From contig PLLP01000008.1 of assembly GCA_003141315.1 (NCBI GenBank), positions 108,686 through 172,685 of the forward strand: a stretch of 64,000 bases of DNA, read 5' to 3'. The notes under the pieces were generated by a model. It was given only the letters and a program-made list of their open reading frames with translations. It ran no database searches and was not told the DNA's origin. The stretch is from Phycisphaerales bacterium. Lineage in GTDB: Bacteria; Planctomycetota; Phycisphaerae; Sedimentisphaerales; Anaerobacaceae. Made by a program: the position numbers and the translations under genes. Every line of letters begins with the position of its first letter. The stretch's first letter is position 1. Positions 48,918-59,174 of the stretch are shown one piece after another.

Positions 48918-49811
48918 TTAAAAGTTTTTGATGATTGCAGCGGTATGAATGGAAATAAGCATCAGGTAATCGAGGTCGCTCAGGCCGTAATGTTCATGGG
49001 ACATATCGTTATCGACATACACCACGCCGAAGCAGCCGTCCTTGCTGATGACGGGGCCGACCATCGCAGAGTTGATATTTTGCTTATCCCTGATTTCGAC
49101 CGGCATTCTCGGCAAAAGCAAAAACTGTTTTGTTTCTATGGCATCGGTAATCTTATCACTGCACGATATCTCGTCAAACGGCATCCTGGAGCCGTCGCGG
49201 CGGCGCCCCCCGTGAGCCGTCATTGAGCCGCCGGGCACATTTCGCAGGGCAACCCAGCTGTGAAACGCGCTGAACTGGGAATTGGCCACTTCGAGCAAAG
49301 CGCTTATCAACTCATCGTGATTATTTGCTTTGCAGATTGCATCGGCCGCCTTCATAAAATCCTTTACGCGTTTTGCCGGCAGCCGCATATCAGGCGCATG
49401 CTCGAAATCGGTTTTCCTCGCGATAATCTGCAGCTTGCCGCTCTGCTCGACAATGGCATCCTCGTTATAAGCGGTTTTTGAAAGCGTATCTTCGAGAGTC
49501 GCCGCCTTTGCCGCCTCGCTTTTTTCCTCGATGCTCACTTCGAGAGTAAAGTCGCCGACTTTCACGACACTGCCGTTGGCGATTTCTGCCTTCTGAATCT
49601 GTTTGCCGTTAAGAAAAGTCTTGTTGGCGGAATTCAAATCCTCGATAAGCCATTTGCCGTCTTCGCTGTTGAACATGATGGCGTGATGGCGTGAAACCGA
49701 CCTGTCGGACAGAAAAACGTGGCTGTCGTTCTGCCTGCCTATCTGGATTGGGCCTTTTGCAAACTCGAACTCGCTTATCTTACGGCCATCTTTTTTTATG
49801 GTCAGCCGCAT
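48918..49811 (-). CDS. FHA-GAF domain signalling protein
   Basis: 297 residues. The N-terminal FHA domain (about 1-95) has IQIGRQNDSHVFLSD and SVSRHHAIMF (Arg26, Ser40, His42), the phosphothreonine-binding residues, and NKTFLNGKQI. A linker leads to a GAF-like domain (about 145-297). Ser/Thr-kinase substrates with FHA domains are abundant in Planctomycetota. It probably reads out a kinase signal, but no kinase is encoded nearby. AAGGAGG precedes the ATG. Confidence 0.87.
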   Translation of the reverse strand: MRLTIKKDGRKISEFEFAKGPIQIGRQNDSHVFLSDRSVSRHHAIMFNSEDGKWLIEDLNSANKTFLNGKQIQKAEIANGSVVKVGDFTLEVSIEEKSEAAKAATLEDTLSKTAYNEDAIVEQSGKLQIIARKTDFEHAPDMRLPAKRVKDFMKAADAICKANNHDELISALLEVANSQFSAFHSWVALRNVPGGSMTAHGGRRRDGSRMPFDEISCSDKITDAIETKQFLLLPRMPVEIRDKQNINSAMVGPVISKDGCFGVVYVDNDMSHEHYGLSDLDYLMLISIHTAAIIKNF

Positions 49812-49982
49812 AGGCCGGCCTCCTTTTCCTTACCTTGTCGATTTACTATATTATCGTCTTTTTGGGGCTGCCTGTCAAGATAACTTAAGGCAAAAATCAG
49901 GGGACCATCAAAAAATGCCCTGCCGAATTTGCGAAAGTTTTTAAGCTCGTTGTGTCGAAAAACTCATTATTAAGGAAAATTG

Positions 49983-51041
49983 ATGAACAAGGCTAAAAAT
50001 ATCCTTCATCTTTATATCATCGTCAGCCTGGCCGCCCTCGCAGGAATGTCGGTCTACGGCGCATTTATAGGCCCCTTCGGAACCAAATCGTTCTTCAATT
50101 CCCCGACACTCGTCTTTTTTTGGATTATTTTTGTCGTTATTATTTTTATCTCGCTGTTTCTTCTGGCTAATCCTTTCCGTTCCCCCGGCCTCTTTTTTAT
50201 GCACGCAGGAATCATCTGTATCATAATCGGTTCCATTTGCGGCTCAGCTAACGCAAACAAGCTAATGAAAAAACATCTCGGAATCGACAGAATTCACCGT
50301 GGGACAACGCAAATCTACAAAGGCCAAAGCCAAAACTTCGTTTTTGACGCAGATGACTCCAATTCGACGAAACCATCTCCTGCTTTCAAACAGCTGCCTT
50401 TTTCGATAAGCCTCAAAAACTTCCGCATCGATTTTTATGAGCCGGGAATTTTGTATATCAAAACCGAACAGAGAATGCCGTGGCAATGGAAGATGGAGGC
50501 ACGCCAGGGCGATGAAAAACAGCTCGGTGACACCGGTGGCACAATCAAAATTCTGAAAGTCTTTAAAAATTATCAGATGGATACGAATGGAACCCCCGTT
50601 GACCGGCCGCAGGATGGTTTTAACGCTGCCGTCAAGATTGAATATAATACGGTCTTCGGCTCATCGATAACAAAATACATCTTTGAAGGTTTCGAAAATC
50701 CTGTCCTGCCTGATGACAAAATATTTTTAAGCTACAAAAGGCCGGGAATAAAGAATCTTTACAGCGACATAGAAATAATAAAAGACGGCAAAACAGCCGC
50801 TCAAGGCACTATCGCCGTGAACAAGCCTTTTCATTACGGCGGATTTTATTTCTACCAGTTCGATTATGACGGCCAGACAGGACAATTTACGGTGCTTCAG
50901 GTCGTATCGGATACCGGCCTGTTCATTATCTACGCAGGCCTGCTTTTGCTCGTTCTCGGTGCATTCTGGCATTTCTGGTTCCAAAATATCGCAAATATGT
51001 TAAGACAATTAAAGGTTCGACAGGCAACCAATGTATATTAA
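49983..51041 (+). CDS. resB: ResB-like cytochrome c maturation protein
   Basis: 352 residues from the ATG at 49983 (AAGGA SD); a TTG one codon earlier is less likely. Two N-terminal helices, a third (about 65-85), a large extracytoplasmic domain (about 90-310) with AVNKPFHYGGFYFYQFDYD, and a terminal helix give the ResB/Ccs1 topology. With CcsA it transports haem and attaches it to apocytochrome c (system II). The ccsA start overlaps the stop by 11 bases, so the two are coupled. Confidence 0.87.
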   Translation: MNKAKNILHLYIIVSLAALAGMSVYGAFIGPFGTKSFFNSPTLVFFWIIFVVIIFISLFLLANPFRSPGLFFMHAGIICIIIGSICGSANANKLMKKHLGIDRIHRGTTQIYKGQSQNFVFDADDSNSTKPSPAFKQLPFSISLKNFRIDFYEPGILYIKTEQRMPWQWKMEARQGDEKQLGDTGGTIKILKVFKNYQMDTNGTPVDRPQDGFNAAVKIEYNTVFGSSITKYIFEGFENPVLPDDKIFLSYKRPGIKNLYSDIEIIKDGKTAAQGTIAVNKPFHYGGFYFYQFDYDGQTGQFTVLQVVSDTGLFIIYAGLLLLVLGAFWHFWFQNIANMLRQLKVRQATNVY

Positions 51042-51831
51042 ATATTCAATTCAGGGACTTCTGATTTACATCGCATTGGGCGCATACATCCTGGCGTTTT
51101 TATGGTCAATTCTTCGCTTGCGAAAGACAGGACATCTGTTTTTCATTCTCGGCTTTGTCGCCGCCCTGCTTTCGTATGTTTTTCGCGTGCTTCAGGTAAG
51201 ACACGTCCCGCTGCAAAATCTGTTTGATGTATTTCTGCTTCTCGGCGCAATTATTTATCCGCTGTCGCTTTTTTGCAGAAAGGTTCTCAAGACCGGCGGT
51301 TCCGCAAGCGACGCCCTGATTGGCGCGATTATTCTTTTTCCTGCCGGTTTTGTCTTCCCTGAAACGTCCGCCGCAGGCGGTTTGCCTCCTGCCCTGCAAA
51401 GTCCCCTGTTCGCACCGCACGTCGCCGTTTATATACTTGCGTATCTGTTTATGACAAAGGCCGCCGTCCAGGCATACTTGCAGATAATCGGCGCAAAATA
51501 TAATCCGGAATATGGTTTCGTTAATTGCGAAGAGGCGACATACAGGCTTGCCTGTGCAGGTTTTCCGCTGCTCACCCTCGGGCTTGTCATCGGCTGCTTC
51601 TGGGCTCAACTTGCCTGGGCGGATTGGTGGGGTTGGGACCCCAAAGAAATGTGGTCGCTGGCGACATGGCTCGTCTTCGCCGCCTATTTCAATTTTCGCG
51701 GTCTCTTTGGCACAAAATATCCGCGTCTCAACAGCGCCTGGGTGCTTACCGGCTTTACCTTTATTGTAATCACGCTTCTGCTGGCCAACATCCCCAGACT
51801 TTTCCCCGGCCTCCACAACTACGCATCATAG
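51031..51831 (+). CDS. ccsA: CcsA-like cytochrome c biogenesis haem exporter
   Basis: 266 residues with eight membrane helices. WADWWGWDPKEMWSLATWLV is the haem-handling WWD motif, and LFAPHVAVYILAY carries a conserved His. It works with ResB to deliver haem for c-type cytochromes, implying respiratory c-type cytochromes in this organism. The two-gene system II module is complete here. Confidence 0.93.
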   Translation: MYIKYSIQGLLIYIALGAYILAFLWSILRLRKTGHLFFILGFVAALLSYVFRVLQVRHVPLQNLFDVFLLLGAIIYPLSLFCRKVLKTGGSASDALIGAIILFPAGFVFPETSAAGGLPPALQSPLFAPHVAVYILAYLFMTKAAVQAYLQIIGAKYNPEYGFVNCEEATYRLACAGFPLLTLGLVIGCFWAQLAWADWWGWDPKEMWSLATWLVFAAYFNFRGLFGTKYPRLNSAWVLTGFTFIVITLLLANIPRLFPGLHNYAS

Positions 51832-51984
51832 TAGTTTCGTCAAAAAATAAATCTTCCGCTTCCCGCCAACGCCCTCTTGCTCCTCAAAAACATTTTTTAT
51901 TAGCAAAAAGACTATCGTTTTGTATAATTGCGAATCTGGTTTGAATCAAAAAAAGCAAAATAATATAAAAGGTGGAAAAGGGCA

Positions 51985-53376
51985 ATGATTGAGCTAAAAG
52001 GCACAAGCTGGCAGCAGCGGTATTCGATGAAAGAGATATTTACACTGCAATGCAGGATTCTCGATAAGCCGGAAACACTCGCAAAATTTTGTGATATTAT
52101 CGCTAAAACCGGCAGCTTCATCAGCGATATTAAACTTACCGGCACAGAAGACCAATTCCTGCTCCGCGACGTCACCATATTTGCGCCCGATAAAAAGCAG
52201 GTGGAAAAAATCGCGAAACAGGCAGAATCAACAGGGGATATCCAAATATTAAATATCCGTAACGAAACCCTGCAAACACACAGCCGCGGCTCCATCGATG
52301 TCGTCAGCAGAATGCCCATTAAGAGCCTTACGGATTTGCGAATGGTCTATACGCCCGGCGTCGCAGAGGTATGCGAGACCATCCAGAAAGACCCCGTAAA
52401 AGCCTGGGAGCTTACCGGGATATGCGACAGGGTCGCCATTGCAACAAACGGAACCGCCGTCCTCGGCCTCGGCGATATCGGCACGCTCGGGTCGCTGCCT
52501 GTTATGGAAGGAAAGGCATCCATAATGGCTGAATTTGTTCACATCAGCGCATTTCCCATCCTGATAAATTCAAAAGACCCCGACGTCTTTGTTGAAACTA
52601 TTGTGCGGATTGCTTCGGGCTTCGGTGCAATTCAAATGGAGGATGTTGCTGCACCCGAGTGTTTCGAAATCGAGGAGAAACTCGAAAAAGCCCTCAACAT
52701 ACCCGTATTCCACGATGACCAGCACGGCACAGCCACGATTGTTCTCGCCGCATTGATAAATGCATTAAAGCTCACCGGCAAACAAAAGGAAAACTGCTCT
52801 TGTTTAATGCTCGGCGCCGGCGCCGCGGGAACTGCCATAAGCAAAATCCTGCTCGGCTTCGGAATCGGCGATATTGTCGTATATGACTCTTTCGGCCCGT
52901 TATATCGCGGTCGAACTGAAAAAATGAATAAATACAAACAGGAGCTGGCACAGATTACCAACAAAAAAAATCAGAAATCCCCCCTCGCGGAGGGCTTTAA
53001 GGATAAGGACATTTTCATCGGCGTCGCAAGGCCGAATATGATTACAGGGAAAATGGTCGAGTCGATGGCGAAAAAAGCAATCGTGCTGCCGCTGAGCAAT
53101 CCTGTCGGCGAAATCAGCAAGGAAGAGGCTTACAAAGCCGGTGCCGCAATAGCAGCAGACGGTCGCGATATAAATAACGCACAGGCCTATCCCGGCATAT
53201 TCCGCGGTGCCCTCGATGCCAGGGCAACAAAGATAACTATGGCTATGAAAGTCGCCGCCGCCCAAAAAATTGCCGAGCTTACGCCGCACGGGCAATTGGT
53301 GCCGGACGTATTAGACAGGAACATACACCGCCAGATTGCTGATGCCGTCGCTGAAGCCTGGAAGAAAAATAAATAA
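51985..53376 (+). CDS. NAD(P)-dependent malic enzyme with N-terminal ACT domain
   Basis: 463 residues. The ACT domain (about 14-95) probably senses an amino acid or other effector. The catalytic core has YTPGVAEVCETI, VAIATNGTAVLGLGDIG, PVMEGKASIMAEF (catalytic Lys), FHDDQHGTATIVLAAL and LGAGAAGTAISKIL (dinucleotide fold). It decarboxylates malate to pyruvate. The N-terminal ACT places it in the short bacterial/archaeal class. Met15 (MKEIFTLQC) is an alternative start. Confidence 0.93.
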   Translation: MIELKGTSWQQRYSMKEIFTLQCRILDKPETLAKFCDIIAKTGSFISDIKLTGTEDQFLLRDVTIFAPDKKQVEKIAKQAESTGDIQILNIRNETLQTHSRGSIDVVSRMPIKSLTDLRMVYTPGVAEVCETIQKDPVKAWELTGICDRVAIATNGTAVLGLGDIGTLGSLPVMEGKASIMAEFVHISAFPILINSKDPDVFVETIVRIASGFGAIQMEDVAAPECFEIEEKLEKALNIPVFHDDQHGTATIVLAALINALKLTGKQKENCSCLMLGAGAAGTAISKILLGFGIGDIVVYDSFGPLYRGRTEKMNKYKQELAQITNKKNQKSPLAEGFKDKDIFIGVARPNMITGKMVESMAKKAIVLPLSNPVGEISKEEAYKAGAAIAADGRDINNAQAYPGIFRGALDARATKITMAMKVAAAQKIAELTPHGQLVPDVLDRNIHRQIADAVAEAWKKNK

Positions 53377-53395
53377 TCGAAAACCCTGCCCGACA

Positions 53396-53842
53396 CTATC
53401 TCGAAAAATTAGGCCGTCTAAGCGATTGCCCCTTGTCATTTTTTTTCTGGGACGAATCGAGCACCCTCATTGCCTTTTGAACATCAGCGACTTTTAGCAC
53501 GCCTGTTGTTTTGCCGCCCCTCGCACCCGATGTGCAATAGGCATAAGAAATATTGATATGCTCCTTGGCCAGCTTTTCTGCGACGTCAGCAAGAGCTCCC
53601 GATTTGTTCTCAAGCACAAGGCATAGAACATCGGTCTCGTTATATGTCATATTAAGCCTCGACAGCATTTCAGTGGCCTTTGCAGGAACGTCAACCACCA
53701 CCCGCAGAACGCCATGCTCGACAGAATCCATTACCGTCATCGCCACAACATTAATTTTTAATCTGGCGAATTCGCTGAGAACGTGGGCCAGAATTCCTGG
53801 TTTATTGACCATAAAAATTGAAAACTGTTTGGTGATATACAT
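53396..53842 (-). CDS. Tandem ACT-domain protein
   Basis: 148 residues. Two ACT modules: KQFSIFMVNKPGILAHVLSEFARLK (about 4-65) and VLCLVLENKSGALADVAEKL (about 71-130). Free-standing ACT proteins bind amino acids and regulate metabolism. The gene is convergent with the ACT-malic enzyme, with only 19 bases between stops. Function is unknown. Confidence 0.88.
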   Translation of the reverse strand: MYITKQFSIFMVNKPGILAHVLSEFARLKINVVAMTVMDSVEHGVLRVVVDVPAKATEMLSRLNMTYNETDVLCLVLENKSGALADVAEKLAKEHINISYAYCTSGARGGKTTGVLKVADVQKAMRVLDSSQKKNDKGQSLRRPNFSR

Positions 53843-53863
53843 CTTTGTCGCCCTTAAAAAAGT

Positions 53864-54226
53864 TCACTTAACCGGAATATGTTTGTTCGCGCTTTCCCTG
53901 TCCGGGAAAAACCGGAAAATCTTATCCAAATTCGTTATTCTGAAAACCCTGTAAAGCTGCGGATTTATCGAGCTTATCAAAAGCTTCCCTCCCCGCTTTT
54001 CGAGCCTGCCCTTTAAATTCAAAAGCATCCCCAGCACCTGGGAAGAGAAAAACTTCACCTCCTCGAAATCAATGATGACTAATTTCGGATTGTTTTTGTC
54101 TATATAATCCAGTATTTTGCTGCAGGCATCCGCTATGCCCTCGGCGCCGCTCACCTGCGCAGATTTGAACGCAACAACCACCCTGTCCTGCAGGCAGTTT
54201 ATCTCAATTTCCACATTCTCTTCCAT
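53864..54226 (-). CDS. STAS-domain anti-anti-sigma factor-like protein
   Basis: 120 residues from the ATG at 54226, which has GAGGG 6 bases upstream; a longer frame to 54268 is not supported. LVIIDFEEVKFFSSQVLGML is the STAS phosphorylation loop with Ser61/Ser62, and the fold (beta-alpha) matches SpoIIAA. It probably works in a partner-switching pathway with a kinase and phosphatase that are not in this window. It lies 22 bases upstream of the ACT gene on the same strand. Confidence 0.87.
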   Translation of the reverse strand: MEENVEIEINCLQDRVVVAFKSAQVSGAEGIADACSKILDYIDKNNPKLVIIDFEEVKFFSSQVLGMLLNLKGRLEKRGGKLLISSINPQLYRVFRITNLDKIFRFFPDRESANKHIPVK

Positions 54227-54324
54227 ATTAACCCTCTTATAACCCGCACCGGCTCCTATTATCCCCAATCTTCCCGCTAAAGTCGAGCCTTTTTATAAAT
54301 ATCTGCCCGCCAAATTACTCTTCT

Positions 54325-56226
54325 TTACTTTTCGCCCTGCAAATCCTGGTAAATCTTTCGCATCTGCCCGTCCACACGCCTGTATTTACCCAATCCGTAC
54401 CCGTAAGAATTGCTCTTGGCGTTCTTAAGCCATTTATGATACAGGATTACACCAAGGCCGTGTCTTAAAAAAACCGCAGGATAATCTTGCATTATCATCA
54501 TTTCCGCCTGCCCATAAAGCCTCTCTCTTTCCGGCCCGTCAGCCATCACTGATACCCGCTCGTATATTTTATCGAACTCTACGCTGCAATAGTTAAAACT
54601 GTTCAGCCCGCCTTGAATATTTTTGCTGTAGAAAAGCTGCAAAAAGTTTTCCGCGTCAGGATACTGGCCTATCCATCCGCTGCAAAACATCTGGACATCG
54701 CGCGACCTCAATTTTTCCTGAAATCTCGGCCAATCGAGATATTCGACAACAATTTCCAGGCCGATTTCCTCAAGAGCGTGCCTGAAGAAATCCGCCTCTT
54801 TCCTGAAACCCGAACCCGTGCCGGGCATAGTAAGTGTAAGCGCCGGCAGTTTCCCTCCATAAATTATTTCAGCTTCCTTCAGCAATTCCACCGCCCTTTC
54901 GACGTCAAAAGTATCGCCGATTTTTTCCTCTATCTGCGGACTTGCCTGCTCCGCCCCCGGCAAATCTGGCCGACCTTCAAACCTAAGCAAAGGCGGTATT
55001 ACCCCATAAGCCGCTTCTGACCGGCCCTCGTAAAAAAGCCTTACATACCTCTGGCGGTCTATGGCAAAGCTGATTGCCTGACGCAAAGGCTTATTGCCGC
55101 CAAGCACCTTATCCTTCATATTAAACCCAAGCCAAAATGTGCTCGGGTCGCGAAATATATTCAGGCAGATACCTTTTTTTTCAATTTCCTCCTTTAACCG
55201 CATATCAGACCCCACCGCCTGCGAAAAAAATCCCTGCGACACCGCCAAAATATCAATCTTACCCTGCATAAAGAGAAACCACCGGGGCTGTTCCTCTTCG
55301 ATAATCACAAACATTATCCGCTCCGAAAGCGGAAGTTTCCTTCCCGCATCGGCGAGGAATCCTGACTGCGCATCGTTCGGCTCACCATCAGCGGGGTAAA
55401 AATCGTCCCTGAATTTCTCGTTTCTAATCAGCTCAACGAAACTATTTTTATTCCACCGCCCCAGCTTATAAGGCCCGGTTCCGACGGGATGATTTACAAA
55501 ATCAGCGCCGTAATAATCAACCGCTTCCTTCGGAATCGGCGACGCTGCCGGGCGGGTCAGTAAATACATAATCTGCGGCCACGGCTTCTTCAGCCTTATC
55601 ACCAGCGTAAAGTCATCCGTTGCCTGCAATCCCTCAACCGGATAATTATAATCAACTTCCCGTGCAGTTTTGCATTCCGACGAATATTGACGGAACCGGT
55701 CGAGTCCGACTATCCTATCCTCGAAAATCCACCAGTTCCGGCTCAAATTTTTGACATCCGCAATCCGCTTCCACGCATAGACAAAATCGGCTGCCTTCAG
55801 AACCCTGCCCTCGCCGTTTGGAAAACACACGTCATCCGCAAAATATACGCCTTTTTTTATCTTAATTGTATAAGTAAGCCCGTCCTCACTTACCTGCAGC
55901 AGAGATTCGGCAAGCTGGCAAACCACCTCGTAAGGCCTTTTTAGATAATGATACTGATAAAGAGATTCATAAATCTGGCTGGCAACCAGCGCCGACGTGT
56001 TATCGGTAATATCAGCAGGGTCAAGCAGACGAACCTTCGATGTCAAAACGCTGTATTGTGTTGACTCCTCTTTTGCCTCTCCTGCCCCTCTTTTACGGCA
56101 GCCGGCAAAAAAGACCAGAATTACTGATGAAACAATTAAAAGAAAAAGATGATTACTATTCGATTGGCCCGAATATCCCGATGGCCGGGTATTAATTTGA
56201 AGATGACTGCAAAATCCTTTCTGCAA
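54325..56226 (-). CDS. OppA/DppA-family peptide-binding lipoprotein
   Basis: 633 residues from a TTG start that follows AAAGGAG. The N-terminus is an unusually long export signal, with a hydrophobic core and the lipobox FFAGC (about residue 43). SBP family-5 features follow: LDPADITDNTSALVASQIYESL, DFVYAWKRIAD, FVNHPVGTGPYKLGRWN and AISFAIDRQRYV. It should bind peptides, or nickel/other ligands, outside the inner membrane and feed an ABC importer, but no permease or ATPase genes adjoin. The unknown secreted gene upstream ends 36 bases before it, so they probably share a transcript. Confidence 0.9.
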   Translation of the reverse strand: MQKGFCSHLQINTRPSGYSGQSNSNHLFLLIVSSVILVFFAGCRKRGAGEAKEESTQYSVLTSKVRLLDPADITDNTSALVASQIYESLYQYHYLKRPYEVVCQLAESLLQVSEDGLTYTIKIKKGVYFADDVCFPNGEGRVLKAADFVYAWKRIADVKNLSRNWWIFEDRIVGLDRFRQYSSECKTAREVDYNYPVEGLQATDDFTLVIRLKKPWPQIMYLLTRPAASPIPKEAVDYYGADFVNHPVGTGPYKLGRWNKNSFVELIRNEKFRDDFYPADGEPNDAQSGFLADAGRKLPLSERIMFVIIEEEQPRWFLFMQGKIDILAVSQGFFSQAVGSDMRLKEEIEKKGICLNIFRDPSTFWLGFNMKDKVLGGNKPLRQAISFAIDRQRYVRLFYEGRSEAAYGVIPPLLRFEGRPDLPGAEQASPQIEEKIGDTFDVERAVELLKEAEIIYGGKLPALTLTMPGTGSGFRKEADFFRHALEEIGLEIVVEYLDWPRFQEKLRSRDVQMFCSGWIGQYPDAENFLQLFYSKNIQGGLNSFNYCSVEFDKIYERVSVMADGPERERLYGQAEMMIMQDYPAVFLRHGLGVILYHKWLKNAKSNSYGYGLGKYRRVDGQMRKIYQDLQGEK

Positions 56227-56262
56227 TTCCCACTCCTTTCCCCCATTACGCTTAAATCAACA

Positions 56263-57354
56263 TTACTTAGGCGGCGCCGGCAATGCAGCAGGAGCTGTGC
56301 TTTCTTTGCCGTCCGGGCCGCGATATTGAATATTCAATTTGACAGGCAGTTTGCCTTCTGTATTGGCATCACCGAGTAGCCTGTCTATCTCAGCTTGTAA
56401 GGCCGCGTTATCCTTTTTCTGGATTGCTTCTCTGATTTTTGTCTGTCTGACTAAAAGCTTGCTAATACATTTATCTTCAATCTCAACCATCACCGTTATT
56501 AATTTATCTTTATGAGCCGCGCTTAAATTTACGCCCTTCAGGTATCTTTGACAAACAAACGAATACAGATTGCAGAACCGCTTGGCCATATCCGCCCCGC
56601 CCTCGCCCGAAACGATTTTATTATAAAGGGCTTTCAGAACCGCTGCGTCGGTAATCTCATCGTTCACCTGCCATTGCTCATACTGTTTTATTCTCAAGTC
56701 TGCAATCCTGATAAGAAGTTCCGTTCCGCCCACAGCAGATTGACTTTTAATCTCCGATGCAAGACCTGATATGAGAACCAGCAGCGTATCATCGGATTTG
56801 TCAATTACCTTGTTTATCCGGCTGACAACCTGTGCCGACACTGAATTTTCGCCGGCGTCATTAAGCTGCTTTATTACCTCCGGGCTTGCAAAGCATTTAA
56901 TCGCCCAGTATCGAAAGGCGGCGTTGTCATCGTCAATTTTATCCACCACTAATGAAGATAACTGGATATCCCCCAAGCCTTCTATAATCATCAGCAGGTT
57001 CAGGACAACCTTGAATTTCTTGTCCGCTGGCAGAGACTGCGAAGATTTCAGCGCCGCCGATATGTGCTCCGCTGCGGATTTTGTGAACTGATTATGATAC
57101 TGGGCCTTCGAGCTTTCGTTCTTTGCAACGCTGTTGGCTATAATATCGCTTCTCAATCTGGAAATTTCTGAAAAATCTTTCGCATCTATCAGTTCCCGAA
57201 TCGCATCGTCCACAAAATTATCAATAACCACGAAGTCGCTGCTGTCAAGAACATCCTTGTTCTGCACAATAGCTACCTTTCTGTTGTCAACAGCGGTTAA
57301 ATTGGCAGTAAAAATCAATATAAGACCTGCAGAAACAAAGATTTTAGCCAGCAT
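56263..57354 (-). CDS. Secreted all-helical protein of unknown function
   Basis: 363 residues with a signal peptide (about 1-21). The mature part is predominantly helical with regular Leu/Ile spacing, suggesting HEAT-like or similar repeats (for example NAAFRYWAIKCFASPEVIKQL). The end is Pro/Ala-rich (APAALPAPPK). I do not recognise the family. GAAGG precedes the ATG. It is the first gene of a pair with the peptide-binding lipoprotein. Confidence 0.7.
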   Translation of the reverse strand: MLAKIFVSAGLILIFTANLTAVDNRKVAIVQNKDVLDSSDFVVIDNFVDDAIRELIDAKDFSEISRLRSDIIANSVAKNESSKAQYHNQFTKSAAEHISAALKSSQSLPADKKFKVVLNLLMIIEGLGDIQLSSLVVDKIDDDNAAFRYWAIKCFASPEVIKQLNDAGENSVSAQVVSRINKVIDKSDDTLLVLISGLASEIKSQSAVGGTELLIRIADLRIKQYEQWQVNDEITDAAVLKALYNKIVSGEGGADMAKRFCNLYSFVCQRYLKGVNLSAAHKDKLITVMVEIEDKCISKLLVRQTKIREAIQKKDNAALQAEIDRLLGDANTEGKLPVKLNIQYRGPDGKESTAPAALPAPPK

Positions 57355-57609
57355 TTATTCAGCCTTCATTATCTCAAAATATCCAAAATGAAACCGTTTT
57401 CCCGATTTGCCCTATCCTCCCCAAAATAACCTAATTACCCTTTTTTGTCAAGTTATTTCGCCGCAACCAATTTTGCGAGGGCAAAACCCGTATCGTAATT
57501 TAAAATTCGTCCAATAATGTAGTTTTCTTTACTATTCACTACACATACAGCCCAAAAAACGTATAATATTCGAAAAAACCGGTTATGTTTGTTTAATTTT
57601 CACAAAAAT

Positions 57610-59052
57610 ATGCCGCAATCCTCAATACAGCTGGTTCGATTAGACCCCCTTCGCCTATTGATGGAACGCACAGGCCAAATGGTCACAGATGCCACTATTT
57701 ACGCCTCGCAGGCCATCCGGATTGAGCCAGACGCGGTAAGTCAGCTTCGCGACGCCGCCTCTCTGCCCCCCGCCAAAAAAGTTCTTGCCACCGCTGATAT
57801 TCACGTCGGCTTCGGCATACCCATAGGCTCGGTTATCGGACTACAAAATGCCATAATGCCCGCCGCTGTTGGCTATGACATAAATTGCGGTATGAGACTG
57901 CTTAAAACGCCATTTACCAAAGGCCAGATTGATGTTGACCAGATTGCATCCTCTATTGCCCGCGATATACCGCTCGGCGAAGGAAAGGAAAATCTACCTC
58001 TCGATAATGCCGGCCTCGAAGCCGTCATCAGCAAAGGCCCCGCTTCAATTCCCCAGCTTGCCCAAAGGATAAAACATCCCGCATGGGAGGCGCTCGACCT
58101 GCAGGAGCTGGCCGACGACATAAAAAGAATCGAGGAAAACGGCGCACTGCCGGTTGATTCGATTGATATACCGAAACTCGCCATTGAAAAAGGTGCCGGC
58201 CAGCTCGGCACACTCGGCGGCGGAAATCACTTCATCGAAATCCAGTATATTCAGCAAATCCTCGACCACGATTCCGCAAACGCCTTTGGCCTGTTTGAAA
58301 ATCAGATTGTCGTTATGATACATTCTGGCTCAAGACGTTTCGGTTATGAAATTGCCGACTACTATATGGCGATTGCAGCCCAGCAGCCGGATATGGCCGA
58401 AAGAAAAAAGATGCTCAGCTTTCTGCGAACCGATGACAGGCAGGGGCAAAAATACATCAGCGCAATGGCCGCTGCCGCCAATTTCGCCTTTACCAATCGC
58501 CAGATTATGACCCTGCTTGTAAGAAGGTGCTTTAACAGGATGTTCGGACAAACGCCCCTGAACCTCGTCTATGATATCGCTCACAATATGGCAAAACTCG
58601 AAGAACACCCAGAAGGAAAATTGTGGGTGCATAGAAAAGGCGCAACGCGGGCTTTCGGCCCCGACAGGATGCAGGGTACAATATTTCAGAAGACAGGCCA
58701 GCCCATCATAACGCCGGGTTCTATGGGAACGGCAAGCTATTTTCTCGTCGGAACTGGAAACTCCGCCGAATCCCTTTGCTCGATAAATCACGGCGCAGGC
58801 AGGGTTATGAGCAGAACCGCCGCTCTCGGAAAATCAAAAAGAGGAAAGTTTATCTCGGCTCCGCAGATTACAGACGACCGTTTTAAGCAGAGTATGAAAG
58901 GCATCAAACTCATCACCGCCGACAGAGGCAGAATTAAAGAAGAGGCGCCGGACGCCTACAAGGACATCGACGAGGTCGTCAGGATTGTAAGCCGCTGCGG
59001 CTGGGCAAAGCCGGTGGCAAGAATGCTCCCCTTAGCGGTACTAAAAGGATAA
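57610..59052 (+). CDS. rtcB: RNA-splicing ligase RtcB
   Basis: 480 residues from the ATG at 57610; a TTG at 57589 would add seven. It joins 2',3'-cyclic phosphate RNA ends to 5'-OH ends using GTP and Mn2+. Motifs: DIHVGFGIPIGSVIG, VGYDINCGMRL (metal-binding Cys93), GTLGGGNHFIEIQ, MIHSGSRRFGYE, DIAHNMAKLE, GSMGTASYFLVG and SINHGAGRVMSR (the His that is guanylylated). No archease, RtcA or RtcR gene is adjacent, so its target (RNA repair or tRNA splicing) is open. No SD is seen. Confidence 0.95.
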   Translation: MPQSSIQLVRLDPLRLLMERTGQMVTDATIYASQAIRIEPDAVSQLRDAASLPPAKKVLATADIHVGFGIPIGSVIGLQNAIMPAAVGYDINCGMRLLKTPFTKGQIDVDQIASSIARDIPLGEGKENLPLDNAGLEAVISKGPASIPQLAQRIKHPAWEALDLQELADDIKRIEENGALPVDSIDIPKLAIEKGAGQLGTLGGGNHFIEIQYIQQILDHDSANAFGLFENQIVVMIHSGSRRFGYEIADYYMAIAAQQPDMAERKKMLSFLRTDDRQGQKYISAMAAAANFAFTNRQIMTLLVRRCFNRMFGQTPLNLVYDIAHNMAKLEEHPEGKLWVHRKGATRAFGPDRMQGTIFQKTGQPIITPGSMGTASYFLVGTGNSAESLCSINHGAGRVMSRTAALGKSKRGKFISAPQITDDRFKQSMKGIKLITADRGRIKEEAPDAYKDIDEVVRIVSRCGWAKPVARMLPLAVLKG

Positions 59053-59174
59053 TTGCTTGAAATAAAAATATTTATCATTAAAATATAATAAATTTCTGTA
59101 AAAATAATTGCTGTAATTGTATATTCATCAATTATAATAGTACAAAGTTATAACCTTTTATTGGGAATTAACGA

